A stretch of DNA of 64,000 nucleotides from Deinococcus hopiensis KR-140 (GCA_943327755.2 CALPYF020000008.1:1-64000), one strand, 5' to 3'; positions 51,908 through 61,650 are shown, numbered from the stretch's first letter. Translations and numbers: made by a program. The notes: generated by a model from the letters alone, not told the origin.

Positions 51908-52948
51908 GTGAGGCTGTCAGAAGACATCGGAATTGACCTTGGAACGGCGACGTTCCTGATTTACAGCAAGAGCCGCGGCCTGGTGCTGCAGGAACCCAGC
52001 GTGATCGCCATGGCCCGCGACAGCAAACAGGTCAAGGCGGTGGGTGAGGAAGCGTACCGCATGATCGGCCGCACGCCCGGCGGGATCGTCGCCGTGCGCC
52101 CCATCAAGGACGGCGTCATCGCCGACGAGGGCCTCACCGAGAAGATGATCAGCATGTTCCTGCAGAAGGTGCAGGGCGGCGCCGGACGCCTGTTCGGCTT
52201 CAAGCCGCAGCTGATGGTCGGCGTGCCCAGCAACGTCAGCGACGTGGAAAAACGCGCCGTGCTGCGTGCCGCGATCCACAGCAACGCCCGCCGCGCCTTC
52301 CTGATTGAGGAGCCGCTGGCCGCCGCGATCGGCGCGGGCCTCAAGATTGCCGAACCGGTCGGCAGCATGGTCGTGGACATCGGCGGGGGCAGCACGGACG
52401 TCGCCGTGATCTCGCTGGGCGGCATCGTGGTCAGCGAGTCGCTGCGGATCGCTGGCAACGAGTTCGACGAGAGCATCATCCGCTACGTGCGCCGCAAGCA
52501 CAACGTCCTGATCGGCGAACGCACCGCCGAGGAGATCAAGGTCAAGGTCGGCGCGGCCATGCTGCTCGACGACGCCGAGAACCTCACCGCCGAGGTCCGC
52601 GGCCGCGACCTCGTGAACGGTCTGCCCAAGACCATCAGCCTGGACTCCACGGACGTGGTCGAGGCGCTCTCCGAACCCGTCACGAAGATCGTCGAGGGCG
52701 TCAAGCGCGTCCTGGAGATCACCCCGCCGGAACTGGTGAGCGACATCATCGACCGCGGCATCGTGATGACCGGCGGCGGCAGCCTGCTGCGCAACTTCGA
52801 CGAGCTGCTGCGCCAGACGACCGGCATTCCCGTCGCCGTGGCCGAGAACGCCGTGGAAGCGGTGGCGGTCGGCACCGGCATGGCGCTGGAGATGATCCCG
52901 GTGCTGGGCGACTCGCTGGTCAGCAGCGACAACTACCTACGTCACTGA
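51908..52948 (+). CDS. mreB: MreB/Mbl family actin-like protein
   Basis: A 346-residue actin homologue. The N-terminal phosphate loop reads GIDLGTATFLIYSKSRG (MreB consensus DLGTANTLVY), phosphate 2 is MVVDIGGGSTDVAVISLGG, and the adenosine motif is VMTGGGSLLRNFDELL. It assembles into membrane-associated filaments that organise peptidoglycan synthesis. The expected mreC and mreD partners are not downstream; fabZ is. MreB is absent from some coccoid Deinococcus, so this strain may be rod-shaped, which is inference. GTG start at 51908 with GGAGG just upstream. Confidence 0.88.
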   Translation: MRLSEDIGIDLGTATFLIYSKSRGLVLQEPSVIAMARDSKQVKAVGEEAYRMIGRTPGGIVAVRPIKDGVIADEGLTEKMISMFLQKVQGGAGRLFGFKPQLMVGVPSNVSDVEKRAVLRAAIHSNARRAFLIEEPLAAAIGAGLKIAEPVGSMVVDIGGGSTDVAVISLGGIVVSESLRIAGNEFDESIIRYVRRKHNVLIGERTAEEIKVKVGAAMLLDDAENLTAEVRGRDLVNGLPKTISLDSTDVVEALSEPVTKIVEGVKRVLEITPPELVSDIIDRGIVMTGGGSLLRNFDELLRQTTGIPVAVAENAVEAVAVGTGMALEMIPVLGDSLVSSDNYLRH

Positions 52949-52980
52949 CCGCGTCCGGGCCTGCCTGGCCCCCGGTGGAC

Positions 52981-53013
52981 GATGGGAGGCGGCCCGAGCG
53001 TGCCCCTCCCATC
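52981..53013 (+). terminator. Hairpin between mreB and fabZ
   Basis: GATGGGAGG (52981-52989) and CCTCCCATC (53005-53013) form a stem without T-run. It may attenuate or end mreB transcription before fabZ. Confidence 0.55.
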
Positions 53014-53058
53014 GCCGTGTCTCACCCGTCCACGCCCCTGCCCCGGAGGTTGCCCCGC

Positions 53059-53487
53059 ATGGATCCGATCCTGATTCAAGACGTCCTCAAGACCCTGCCC
53101 CACCGCTTCCCGTTCGTGATGGTCGACCGCGTGCTGTCCATCCAGGACGGCGAGGTGCACGCCCTGAAGAACGTCACGGTGAACGAACCGTTCTTCACCG
53201 GGCACTTCCCGCAGGAACCCGTGATGCCCGGCGTGCTGATCGTCGAGGCGCTGGCGCAGGCCAGCATGTTCTGCCTGCACGGCCAGCTGGAACCCGGCAC
53301 GATCGGGTACCTCGCGGGTGTGGACGGCGCGCGCTTCAAACGCAAGGTGATTCCCGGCGATCAGCTGCACCTGCACGCGAAACTGGAGTTCCTGCGCCGC
53401 GGGCTGGGCAAGACCACCTGCCGCGCACTGGTGGACGGCGAGGTCGCCGCGGAAGCCACCATACTGTTCGCGGTCGCCAAAGGGTGA
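53059..53487 (+). CDS. fabZ: 3-hydroxyacyl-ACP dehydratase FabZ
   Basis: A 142-residue hot-dog protein with LPHRFPFVMVDRVL near the N-terminus and TGHFPQEPVMPGVLIVEALAQ holding the catalytic His49 and Glu63 at the standard positions; RFKRKVIPGDQLHLHAKLEF follows. It dehydrates 3-hydroxyacyl-ACP in type II fatty acid synthesis. Start at 53059: GGAGG about 9 nt upstream and the conserved N-terminus. It lies between mreB and a lipid/lipopolysaccharide-type permease gene, in an envelope biogenesis cluster. Confidence 0.93.
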   Translation: MDPILIQDVLKTLPHRFPFVMVDRVLSIQDGEVHALKNVTVNEPFFTGHFPQEPVMPGVLIVEALAQASMFCLHGQLEPGTIGYLAGVDGARFKRKVIPGDQLHLHAKLEFLRRGLGKTTCRALVDGEVAAEATILFAVAKG

Positions 53488-53540
53488 ATGAAGGCGTGAA
53501 GGAACCCGCGCGGACGGCCGCAGCGGGTACGCTGCGCGGG

Positions 53541-53564
53541 ATGCCTGCCCCGGAGTGCCGTTGA
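53541..53564 (+). CDS. Leaderless mini-ORF (7 codons) coupled to the LptF/G gene
   Basis: ATG at 53541 follows the -10 TACGCT (53528-53533) by 7 nt and encodes Met-Pro-Ala-Pro-Glu-Cys-Arg; its TGA (53562-53564) overlaps the TTG start of the permease gene (TTGA). The permease SD GGAG (53552-53555) lies inside it. Confidence 0.5.
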   Translation: MPAPECR

Positions 53565-54691
53565 CCCGACTGACCCGTTACGTGACGCTGGAGCTGCTGC
53601 CGCCGCTCCTGGCGGGCACGCTGCTGTTCACGGCGATCCTCAGCTTCGGGTACTTCTTCATCTCCAGCCAGTGGCTCCAGGGCGTGCCGGTCACGCTGGT
53701 CGGGCAGTGGATCGCGTATCAGGTGCCGGACACGCTGGTGAAGGTGCTGCCCATGGCGGTCGTACTGATGACCGTGGTGGCGTTCGGCCGCATGAGCACC
53801 GAGCGGGAACTCGTGGCGGTGCAGTCCGGCGGAATCAGCCTGGGGCGCGTCGCCCGCCCGGCGGCTGTGGTGGCGCTGCTCGTCACGGCGCTGTCGGTGT
53901 GGCTGAGCCTGTGGGTCGCGCCGAGGTTGAACGTGGAGACGCGCGGCCTGTACTGGGACGTGCTGACCGGCGCGGGCCTGTCACAGCTGAGCGGCAAGAC
54001 CGTGGACCTCGGGGACGGGGTCACGCTGTTCATGCGCGGTTACGACGCCACGACACGGGAGTTGCAGGGCGTGCGCCTGGAACGCTGGGAGTCCGGCAAC
54101 GCCCGGCTGGGCACGCTGACCTTCGCGGACCGCGCCACCTTCGAGAACCGCGTGCTGACCCTGCGGGACTACCGGGTGTTCCGTGTGGACTTCGGCGCGG
54201 CCGCCCGCCTGCCCGGCGCCGCGCAGAACCCGCTGACGCTGCCGGGCACGGTCGCACAGACCTTCCCCGCCATCCGGTCCGGGAGCACGCTGCGGGTGGA
54301 CACCGGCCTGAGCCGCGAGGAGACCCTCGCGAAGTACGCCGACGCGGTGGGCGCCGACGCGCAGGGCTGGCCGGAGCTGATCACCGCCCTGACGAAGCCG
54401 GGTGTGAAGGCCGCCGAGCGGGACGCGGCGCGCGTCACCCTGAACCGCAAACTGGCGCTGCCGTTCGCAAACCTCGTGCTGGCGCTGGCCGCCCTGCCGT
54501 TCGCGCTGCGCTACGGGCGCACGCTGGGCGTCGCGCTGGGACTGGCGCTGCTGCTGGCCGTCGCGTACTACCTGCTGTTCTTCCTGGGCCTGACCCTGGC
54601 CCCGCTGCTGCCCCGCGTGCCGGAGGCCGGGGTGTGGCTGGCGAACGTGGTGTTCGCGGCGCTGGGCCTGACCCTGCTGAGGCGCGCGTGA
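53561..54691 (+). CDS. LptF/LptG family permease (YjgP/YjgQ)
   Basis: A 376-residue membrane protein with six predicted helices in the LptF/G layout: an N-terminal amphipathic start (LTRLTRYVTLELLPPLLAG), helices 1-3 (LLFTAILSFGYFF; LVKVLPMAVVLMTVVAFGRM), a large periplasmic beta-jellyroll domain from about residue 130 to 280, and three C-terminal helices. These permeases extract lipopolysaccharide-type lipids. Deinococcus lacks LPS, so the cargo is probably an unusual glycolipid. TTG 53561 (overlapping the mini-ORF stop) or GTG 53555 can be the start. Confidence 0.85.
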   Translation: MTRLTRYVTLELLPPLLAGTLLFTAILSFGYFFISSQWLQGVPVTLVGQWIAYQVPDTLVKVLPMAVVLMTVVAFGRMSTERELVAVQSGGISLGRVARPAAVVALLVTALSVWLSLWVAPRLNVETRGLYWDVLTGAGLSQLSGKTVDLGDGVTLFMRGYDATTRELQGVRLERWESGNARLGTLTFADRATFENRVLTLRDYRVFRVDFGAAARLPGAAQNPLTLPGTVAQTFPAIRSGSTLRVDTGLSREETLAKYADAVGADAQGWPELITALTKPGVKAAERDAARVTLNRKLALPFANLVLALAALPFALRYGRTLGVALGLALLLAVAYYLLFFLGLTLAPLLPRVPEAGVWLANVVFAALGLTLLRRA

Positions 54692-55815
54692 CCGGGCCGG
54701 ACCGCCACGACCCGCTCCGTGCCCTGATCGTGTCCGCGTCGTTCGGCAGCGGGCACCATCAGGCGAACGGCGCGCTGGACGCCGCGCTGCGCGACCTGGG
54801 CGTGCCCCTGGACGCGCGGCACGCCGACCTTCTGAAGTACATGAGCACCCCCGAACGCGTGATCACCGCCGGGACGTACGACCTGTGGCTGCGGCACATG
54901 CCCGGCGTGTACCGCGCCTTCTATCACCTGACCGACACCGACCGCGCGCCCACCGCGCAGGCCTTCGGGTGGCTGGGCTACCCCGCCATGCGCCGCGACG
55001 TGCTGGAGGTCCGCCCCGAGGTGGTCGTCAGTTCCTACCCCACCCCGGTCGCGCTGGCGCACAACGTCCGCCGCCGCACCGGCACCGACTTCCTGAACGG
55101 CCTGGTCATCACCGACTACCGCGTGCACCAGCACTGGGCACGCGCCGAGGCGGACTTGCTGATGGTCCCGAACGAGGAGGCCCGCGAGCAGCTGGGTCGC
55201 TGGCGCATCCCCGACGACAGGGTGGAGGTCACGGGCATCCCCATCGCGCGGGTGTACCGCGACCTGATCGGCGCCGACCGCGCCGCGCTGCGTCTGAAGC
55301 ACGGTCTGGACCCGGACCTGCCCCTGATCCTGATGTCCGGCGGCGGGACCGGCAGTTACCGTGCGCTGCCGCAGGTGCTGCGCGAACTGGGCAACCTGGG
55401 CCGGCGCGTGCAGGTGCTCGTGCTGGCGGGCGCGGACGGGCACGGCGTCGTGCAGGTGGGGGGCGCGACCCTGCACCGCCTGGGGTTCACCACGAACTTC
55501 CCGGAACTGCTCGCCGCATCCGACCTCGTGGTGGGCAAGGCGGGCGGCCTAACCGTCGCGGAGGCCACCACGCTGGGCGTGCCCCTTGTGGTGCACGCCC
55601 CCATCCCCGGGCAGGAGGAGTTCAACACCGATTACCTGGAACGCCACGGCGCGGCCCTGTGGGCGCGGTCCCTGGCCGACGTGCGTCCGGCGGTGCTGCG
55701 CGCCCTGGACGCCGACGAACGCGCCCGGATGTCCTGCGCCGCCCGGCGGGTCAGTCGCCCGGACGCGGCCGAGCAGGTCGCGCGGGTGCTGCTGCGCCGC
55801 CTGGGCCGCGCGTGA
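54688..55815 (+). CDS. MGDG synthase/UgtP family glycosyltransferase
   Basis: A 375-residue GT28-like enzyme. The N-terminal LIVSASFGSGHHQANGALDAALRDLG is the diagnostic SxGxGH motif of monogalactosyldiacylglycerol synthase/processive diacylglycerol glucosyltransferases; the C-terminal nucleotide-sugar site reads GKAGGLTVAEATTLGVPLVVHAPIPGQEEFN. It glycosylates diacylglycerol. Starting with GTG at 54688, it overlaps the permease stop by 4 bp, suggesting synthesis and transport of a glycolipid by the same operon. Confidence 0.87.
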   Translation: MTGPDRHDPLRALIVSASFGSGHHQANGALDAALRDLGVPLDARHADLLKYMSTPERVITAGTYDLWLRHMPGVYRAFYHLTDTDRAPTAQAFGWLGYPAMRRDVLEVRPEVVVSSYPTPVALAHNVRRRTGTDFLNGLVITDYRVHQHWARAEADLLMVPNEEAREQLGRWRIPDDRVEVTGIPIARVYRDLIGADRAALRLKHGLDPDLPLILMSGGGTGSYRALPQVLRELGNLGRRVQVLVLAGADGHGVVQVGGATLHRLGFTTNFPELLAASDLVVGKAGGLTVAEATTLGVPLVVHAPIPGQEEFNTDYLERHGAALWARSLADVRPAVLRALDADERARMSCAARRVSRPDAAEQVARVLLRRLGRA

Positions 55816-56552
55816 CCCGTCCCTGGCGCTGGCTGGCTGGCCTGGCCGCCGGGGCGGCGGTGTACATCGGCCTGCCGTACCTCCTCGTGCAGCGCGGCGG
55901 ACTGGGCATCATCACGCGGGGTGACCCGGCCGGGCGGCAGGTCGCCCTGACATTCGACGACGGCCCCGACCCACGCAGCACCCCGCACGTGCTGGACACG
56001 CTGCGCGCGGCGGGCGTGCAGGCGACGTTCTTCATCCTGCCCACGCTGGGGCGGCAGCACCCGGAGCTCCTGCGCCGCCTGCTTGCCGAAGGGCACGAGG
56101 TCCTGCCGCACGCGCACCGGCACCGGCATGCCTGGACCCTGCCGCCCTGGGTCGCCTTCCGTGATCCGGGACAGGCCACGCGTGGGGTGGAGGCACTGAC
56201 CGGTACGCCCCCCCGCTTCCAGCGCCCCCCGCACGGCGCGTACAGCCTCGCCACGGTCCTGGGGCAGCGCGCCGCCGGAGTCACGGGCATCCACTGGACG
56301 GTCGAGGCCCGCGACTGGGCACCGGACGCCACCCCCGACACCGTCCGCGCCGCAGTCCAGCGGCAGGTAACGCCCGGCGGGATCATCGTGCTGCACGACG
56401 CCGGGCCGGGCGCGCGGACGACCCCCGCGGCCCTGCCCGGCATCCTGGAAGACCTCCACAGGGGTGGGTTTGAGGTCGTCCCGCTGCGCGACCTGCGCGG
56501 CGCGCGGCCCGGCACCCTGCGGGACGTGTGGTGCACCCTCCGCGGGCGGTGA
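55812..56552 (+). CDS. Polysaccharide deacetylase (NodB family)
   Basis: A 246-residue protein with one N-terminal membrane anchor (WRWLAGLAAGAAVYIGLPYLLV) and a NodB domain: VALTFDDGPDPRSTPHVLDTLR (catalytic Asp and metal ligand), the HAHRHRHAW motif, RFQRPPHGAYS and VLHDAGPG. It deacetylates N-acetylated glycans such as peptidoglycan or surface polysaccharide. Its GTG at 55812 overlaps the glycosyltransferase stop by 4 bp. A related but degenerate protein is at 45676. Confidence 0.88.
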   Translation: MTRPWRWLAGLAAGAAVYIGLPYLLVQRGGLGIITRGDPAGRQVALTFDDGPDPRSTPHVLDTLRAAGVQATFFILPTLGRQHPELLRRLLAEGHEVLPHAHRHRHAWTLPPWVAFRDPGQATRGVEALTGTPPRFQRPPHGAYSLATVLGQRAAGVTGIHWTVEARDWAPDATPDTVRAAVQRQVTPGGIIVLHDAGPGARTTPAALPGILEDLHRGGFEVVPLRDLRGARPGTLRDVWCTLRGR

Positions 56553-56571
56553 ATCCCGTACCCTGGGGCGC

Positions 56572-57312
56572 GTGAACTACGACGAGTTTGCCGACCTGTA
56601 CGACCACCAGTACGACGTGTACCGCGACGACCTGCACCACTACGCCCGCGTGGGCGAACAGGCGCGCGGGCCCGTGCTGGAGATCGGCTCCGGCACCGGC
56701 CGCGTCACCACGTACCTCGCGCGGCGCGGCGTGGACATCACCGGCCTGGAACCCAGCGCGCGGATGATCGAACGCGCCCAGGAACGAGCCCAACGCGACG
56801 GCCTGACCGTGAAATACGTGCAGGGCGACGCCCGCACCTTCAGCCTCGACCAGCGCTTCGACACGGTCATCGCGCCGTTCAACGCCCTGATGCACCTCTA
56901 CACGCCCAACGAGCAGCTTCAGGCCATGCAGACCATCCACGCGCACCTGCAACCGGGCGGGCACTTCACCTTCGACCTGTTCGTCCCCCGCTTCGGCAAA
57001 CCCCACACCCTGCGCCACGAGGGCGAGACCTTCCACGCGCCCGACGGCAGCCGCACCGACGTCTTCCTCGTGCAGCGCCACGACAAACCCCGCCAGCACA
57101 TCACCACCGAGTACCACGTGGACACCACCGCGCCCGACGGCACCCTGAAACGCCGCCACTACACCCTGACGCAGCGGTACTACACCCGCTACGAAGTCGA
57201 GTGGCTGCTGCGCTTCGCGGGCTTCGAGAGCCCCCGCGTGACCGGCTCGTTCCAGGGCGGCCCGCTCGACGCGCACAGCGAGGTCATGGTCTTCAGCACC
57301 CGCGCCGTGTGA
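56572..57312 (+). CDS. Class I SAM-dependent methyltransferase
   Basis: A 246-residue methyltransferase: motif I VLEIGSGTGRVTTYLARRG, acidic motif II GLEPSARMIERA, motif III VQGDARTFSLDQRFDTVIAP, and HFTFDLFVPRFGKPHTL. The C-terminal half has an insertion rich in Tyr and His (TQRYYTRYEVEWLLRFAGFE). It resembles members of the UbiE/methyltransferase_25 group; substrate unknown. GTG at 56572 follows TACCCT (56559-56564) by 7 nt, so it has its own leaderless transcript despite following the deacetylase by 19 bp. Confidence 0.85.
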   Translation: MNYDEFADLYDHQYDVYRDDLHHYARVGEQARGPVLEIGSGTGRVTTYLARRGVDITGLEPSARMIERAQERAQRDGLTVKYVQGDARTFSLDQRFDTVIAPFNALMHLYTPNEQLQAMQTIHAHLQPGGHFTFDLFVPRFGKPHTLRHEGETFHAPDGSRTDVFLVQRHDKPRQHITTEYHVDTTAPDGTLKRRHYTLTQRYYTRYEVEWLLRFAGFESPRVTGSFQGGPLDAHSEVMVFSTRAV

Positions 57313-57324
57313 CGGATGAGTGAA

Positions 57325-57367
57325 CGCCGAGCGGGAGAACCCTGTCTGGGCTCTCCCGGTGTCGGCG
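57325..57367. terminator. Terminator between methyltransferase and aceA
   Basis: Interrupted stem: CGCCGA (57325-57330) with TCGGCG (57362-57367), and CGGGAGA (57332-57338) with TCTCCCG (57352-57358); convergent genes on each side. Confidence 0.7.
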
Positions 57368-57413
57368 GTCATGGCACAGTCCCTCTGCGGGACTGAAGTG
57401 GAGGGTCAGGTGT

Positions 57414-58727
<1,314 letters not shown>

Positions 58728-58863
58728 GGTGGAGCCTCCGTGGGGTGTGAGGGGCGATCCGCCGCGCCCGGTCCGGGCGTGGAAGGTCTGGGGGTTCGGT
58801 GGGTTGTGCCCGGTGTGGGCGGTGCCTTGCGGTGAGGGCATTGTGCCGGGCCGCCCGCCCCGA

Positions 58864-58919
58864 AAGTGATGGTGTACCCATGACAGGTGGAAGTACACCA
58901 CCACTTCAGATACACCACC
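58864..58919 (-). promoter_or_regulatory. Operator array upstream of aceA
   Basis: Inverted repeat AAGTGATGGTGTAC (58864-58877) and GTACACCACCACTT (58893-58906), matching at 13 of 14 positions, plus a third half-site ATACACCACC (58910-58919). About 140-190 bp upstream of the aceA start. This suggests cooperative binding by a regulator of the glyoxylate shunt. Confidence 0.6.
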
Positions 58920-58938
58920 TGGGTCCCAGCAACCGAAT

Positions 58939-58966
58939 GGGGCGCCCGGCCTGCACCGGACGCCCC
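58939..58966 (-). terminator. Terminator of the HAD hydrolase at 58982
   Basis: GGGGCGCCCGG (58939-58949) and CCGGACGCCCC (58956-58966), 15 bp beyond the stop on the reverse strand, one mismatch. Confidence 0.7.
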
Positions 58967-58981
58967 GTCACGTGAACAGGC

Positions 58982-59593
58982 TCAGCCGTTCAACCACTCC
59001 GCCAGGGTCGCCTCGAACGCCGCGTGATGGTCATGGTGGTACAGGATGCTGTGGAACCCGGCGGCGTTCGCCGCGTCGATGTTCTCCTGCACGTCGTCCA
59101 CGAACGCCACATGCGCTGCCGGGACGCCCATGGCGGCCTCCAGCGCCGCGAACGACTCCGGCGAGGGCTTCTTGTGTCCCAGCTCGTTGCTGAACACCGG
59201 CTGGTGGAACCGCGCGAAGCGCGGATCGCGGCGCAGGTGGTCACTGACCACCGGGTAGTTGTTGCTCAGCAGGCCCACACGGACGTCCGCGGGCAGCGCC
59301 GCCAGCGTGGCGTACATGGGCGCGTTGTCCGCGATGCTTCCCAGGTACAGTTCCTCGAAGTCGCCATACGGCATGGGAATCCCGGCTTCCTCCTGCATCA
59401 CCGTCCAGAACTTCGGGAGCGTCCAGGCGCCGACCTCCAGCTGCCGCACGTGCCGGAAGTACGAGTCCCGCACGCGCTCCACCGGCACGCCGCTGCGGTC
59501 CGCCACGTTCTGCGTGCTGCGCCCGTCGAAGGTTCCCACCGTGAACACGCCGCCCCAGTCGAAGGCCACGTGCCGCTTCTGCTCGCTCGTCAT
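58982..59593 (-). CDS. HAD-superfamily hydrolase (YihX-like)
   Basis: A 203-residue protein: VAFDWGGVFTVG takes the place of DxDGT (the second Asp is Gly, as in YihX/epoxide-hydrolase-like HADs), VGLLSNNYPVVSDHL (motif II), the Lys of ELGHKKPSPESFAAL, and VAFVDDVQENIDAANAAGFHSILY. It resembles the alpha-D-glucose-1-phosphate phosphatase YihX group, whose nucleophile Asp is retained here (FDW). Upstream lies the dispersed repeat copy 2. CACAAT, 7 nt before the ATG, is a weak match to the local -10. Confidence 0.85.
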   Translation of the reverse strand: MTSEQKRHVAFDWGGVFTVGTFDGRSTQNVADRSGVPVERVRDSYFRHVRQLEVGAWTLPKFWTVMQEEAGIPMPYGDFEELYLGSIADNAPMYATLAALPADVRVGLLSNNYPVVSDHLRRDPRFARFHQPVFSNELGHKKPSPESFAALEAAMGVPAAHVAFVDDVQENIDAANAAGFHSILYHHDHHAAFEATLAEWLNG

Positions 59594-59647
59594 CCGCCCG
59601 ATTGTGCCGCACCCGCCCGGCGCTTCCGGGGGCGCTGTGCAGTCATA

Positions 59648-59773
59648 CGGATTCCGTTTATTTCGTTGACAGATCGGAACGCCGCCGATCTGCCAACTCC
59701 ACGTCCGGAATCCGTTTCTCTCCTCCTCGCATCCGCTCGGATTGAACGGCTTTATAAGCCATTCAATCGGAGT
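59648..59773 (-). repeat. Dispersed two-hairpin repeat, copy 2
   Basis: 126-bp element whose reverse complement aligns with 27904-28030. Hairpins: GTTGACAGATCGG (59665-59677)/CCGATCTGCCAAC (59685-59697) with the same 7-nt loop length as copy 1, and CTCGGATTGAACGGCTT (59736-59752)/AAGCCATTCAATCGGAG (59756-59772). Three base pairs of the first stem differ from copy 1 with compensatory changes on both arms. Confidence 0.8.
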
Positions 59774-59791
59774 CGGTATCAGACCGCACGC

Positions 59792-60457
59792 CTACTCGGG
59801 CAGCAGCAGTCCCCGGCGGTCCCACGCGGTCAGGTTCAGGGCGTGCATCGCCTGCCAGGGCCGCACCCAGTCCGCGTCGGGCTGCACCTTCTGCGCCCGC
59901 CCGTGCCGCAGCACATGGGCGCGGTGTGCGCTCAGCAGGTCCGGCACCGGGCAGCCCGGGTGCAGGTGCACGTCGATCTCCTCGCTCAGGGCCGGGGCGT
60001 ACGGCTGCGGCGCGTTGCTGGTGAGCACCCCGGCGAACCCGCTGGCCCGGTCCCGCAGCCAGCTGATGAGCTGCACGAACGGCCAGCCGTGCGCCGGGTC
60101 GTCCGGCGTCTCGCTCCAGCGCAGCGCGGCGCTCACGTCGGGTTCCAGCACGTACGCCCGCACGTGCCGCACCTCCGAGATGCCGGGCAGGTACAGCGTG
60201 CCGCGCGTCAGGGCGCCGGCCGCCAGCAGGTCCTGATGCTGGGCCGTGAGCGCGCGGGCCTGTTCAGGACTGGCTCCCCAGGCGCGTTCCTCCAGCGGTT
60301 GCGGGGTCAGGGTCTGCGTGACGGTCGGCCCCGGTACGGGGCGGCCCTCGAGTCGCGCGCGGCTCAGGTCGGGCAGCAGGGCGACCGCGCGCTCCGGGCC
60401 GACCAGACGGTGCAGTTCATCGTCCGTCAGGGCGGCGAGATTCAGTCGGCGCGGCAC
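59792..60457 (-). CDS. Hypothetical protein
   Basis: A 221-residue cytoplasmic protein (PRRLNLAALTDDELHRLVGPERAVALL at the N-terminus; WPFVQLISWLRDRASGF in the middle; a His-rich RAHVLRHGRAQ later). No recognised family. The start is set at GTG 60457 because a TATGAT -10 (60465-60470 reversed) lies 7 nt upstream; ATGs a few codons earlier fall inside that -10. It is convergent with the dispersed repeat and the HAD gene and divergent from the NrnA gene. Confidence 0.6.
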   Translation of the reverse strand: MPRRLNLAALTDDELHRLVGPERAVALLPDLSRARLEGRPVPGPTVTQTLTPQPLEERAWGASPEQARALTAQHQDLLAAGALTRGTLYLPGISEVRHVRAYVLEPDVSAALRWSETPDDPAHGWPFVQLISWLRDRASGFAGVLTSNAPQPYAPALSEEIDVHLHPGCPVPDLLSAHRAHVLRHGRAQKVQPDADWVRPWQAMHALNLTAWDRRGLLLPE

Positions 60458-60582
60458 GCCCATCATCATAACGTGCCCCACTTACATTTTCAGCACAGCT
60501 TCATCCAGCGGCGCCGGACTGACACACCTGCGCCTGCGCGTCACGGCCCGGCGGGTCACGCTCCACCCCCTATAGTGCAGGG

Positions 60583-61587
60583 ATGACCGATCCCGCCCCC
60601 CACACCAACGACCTCCAGGCGGTCGCGCAGACCCTCCTGAACCACACCGGCCCGATCGTGGTGCTGTCCCACGAGAACCCGGACGGGGACGCGCTGGGCA
60701 GCGTCCTGGGGCTGACCCGCGCCCTGCGGCAGCTGGGCCGCGAGGTGATCGCGCCGATGCAGGTCCCGCGCTTCCTGGCGTTCATGCCGCAGCCGGGCGA
60801 ACTGGGCGAGCGCCTGCACGACTGGCCCGCCGGCGCCCTGGCCGCCGTCCTCGACGTGGACAACAACGACCACGTGCGGGTGGCGGGCGCCGACCTGAGC
60901 ACCTTCACCGGCCCGGTCGTGAACGTCGATCACCACGGCACGAACGCCCGGCGCGCTGACGCCCTGGCGGTGGACCCGGGTCAGCCGGCGGCCGCCGTGA
61001 TGGTCGCGGATCTCATCGATCTGCTCAGGGTCGAGTGGAACGAACAGATCGCCACGCCGCTGATGCTGGGGCTGATCACGGACACCGGCTCGTTCCGGTT
61101 CGATTCCGTCACGCCCCAGGCGTTCCGGGCGGCCGCGAAGCTGCGCGAGGCGGGGGCCCGGCTCGGCTGGATCAGCGACCGCCTGGGGCAGAACCCGGTG
61201 ACGTACTACACGCTGCTGCGTGAGGTGCTCGGCACGCTGGAGTTCCTGCACGGCGGCCGGGTGGTGCTCGCCCGCGTGGACGAGGCGATGCTCGAACGTG
61301 CCGGGGCGGCCTGGGAGGACGTCGAGAACTACGTGGGCATGCTCCGCAACGCCGAGGGCTCACAGCTGGCCGTGATGGTCAAGGATTACGGGGAGCGCGT
61401 GAAACTCTCGCTGCGCTCCCGTGCGGGCGTCAGCGCGCAGAACATCGCCGTGGCCCTCGGTGGCGGCGGGCACGTCCCGGCCGCCGGCGCCAGCCTGAAC
61501 CAGCCCTGGCCGGCCGTCGCCCCGCAACTGGACGCGGCGATCACCGCGGAACTCACGCGGGTGGACCAGCTGAGCAACGGCCACTGA
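60583..61587 (+). CDS. DHH family phosphoesterase (NrnA-like oligoribonuclease/pAp phosphatase)
   Basis: A 334-residue DHH-DHHA1 protein: IVVLSHENPDGDALGSVLGLTRAL (DxDxxGS), LAAVLDVDNNDHV, the DHH motif VVNVDHHGTNARRAD, GLITDTGSFRFDS, and the C-terminal DHHA1 glycine-rich ALGGGGHVPAAGAS. NrnA degrades nanoRNA and dephosphorylates pAp. TATAGT (60571-60576) lies 6 nt before the ATG. Monocistronic, closed by a nested hairpin. Confidence 0.9.
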   Translation: MTDPAPHTNDLQAVAQTLLNHTGPIVVLSHENPDGDALGSVLGLTRALRQLGREVIAPMQVPRFLAFMPQPGELGERLHDWPAGALAAVLDVDNNDHVRVAGADLSTFTGPVVNVDHHGTNARRADALAVDPGQPAAAVMVADLIDLLRVEWNEQIATPLMLGLITDTGSFRFDSVTPQAFRAAAKLREAGARLGWISDRLGQNPVTYYTLLREVLGTLEFLHGGRVVLARVDEAMLERAGAAWEDVENYVGMLRNAEGSQLAVMVKDYGERVKLSLRSRAGVSAQNIAVALGGGGHVPAAGASLNQPWPAVAPQLDAAITAELTRVDQLSNGH

Positions 61588-61601
61588 CCTGCGGTAACGT
61601 C

Positions 61602-61650
61602 CGGCTGGACGGCGGACCCGCTGCACGATCAGGGTCCTCCCGTCCAGCCG
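61602..61650. terminator. Nested bidirectional terminator
   Basis: Outer stem CGGCTGGACGG (61602-61612)/CCGTCCAGCCG (61640-61650) and inner stem GGACCC (61614-61619)/GGGTCC (61632-61637), between convergent genes. Confidence 0.75.
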
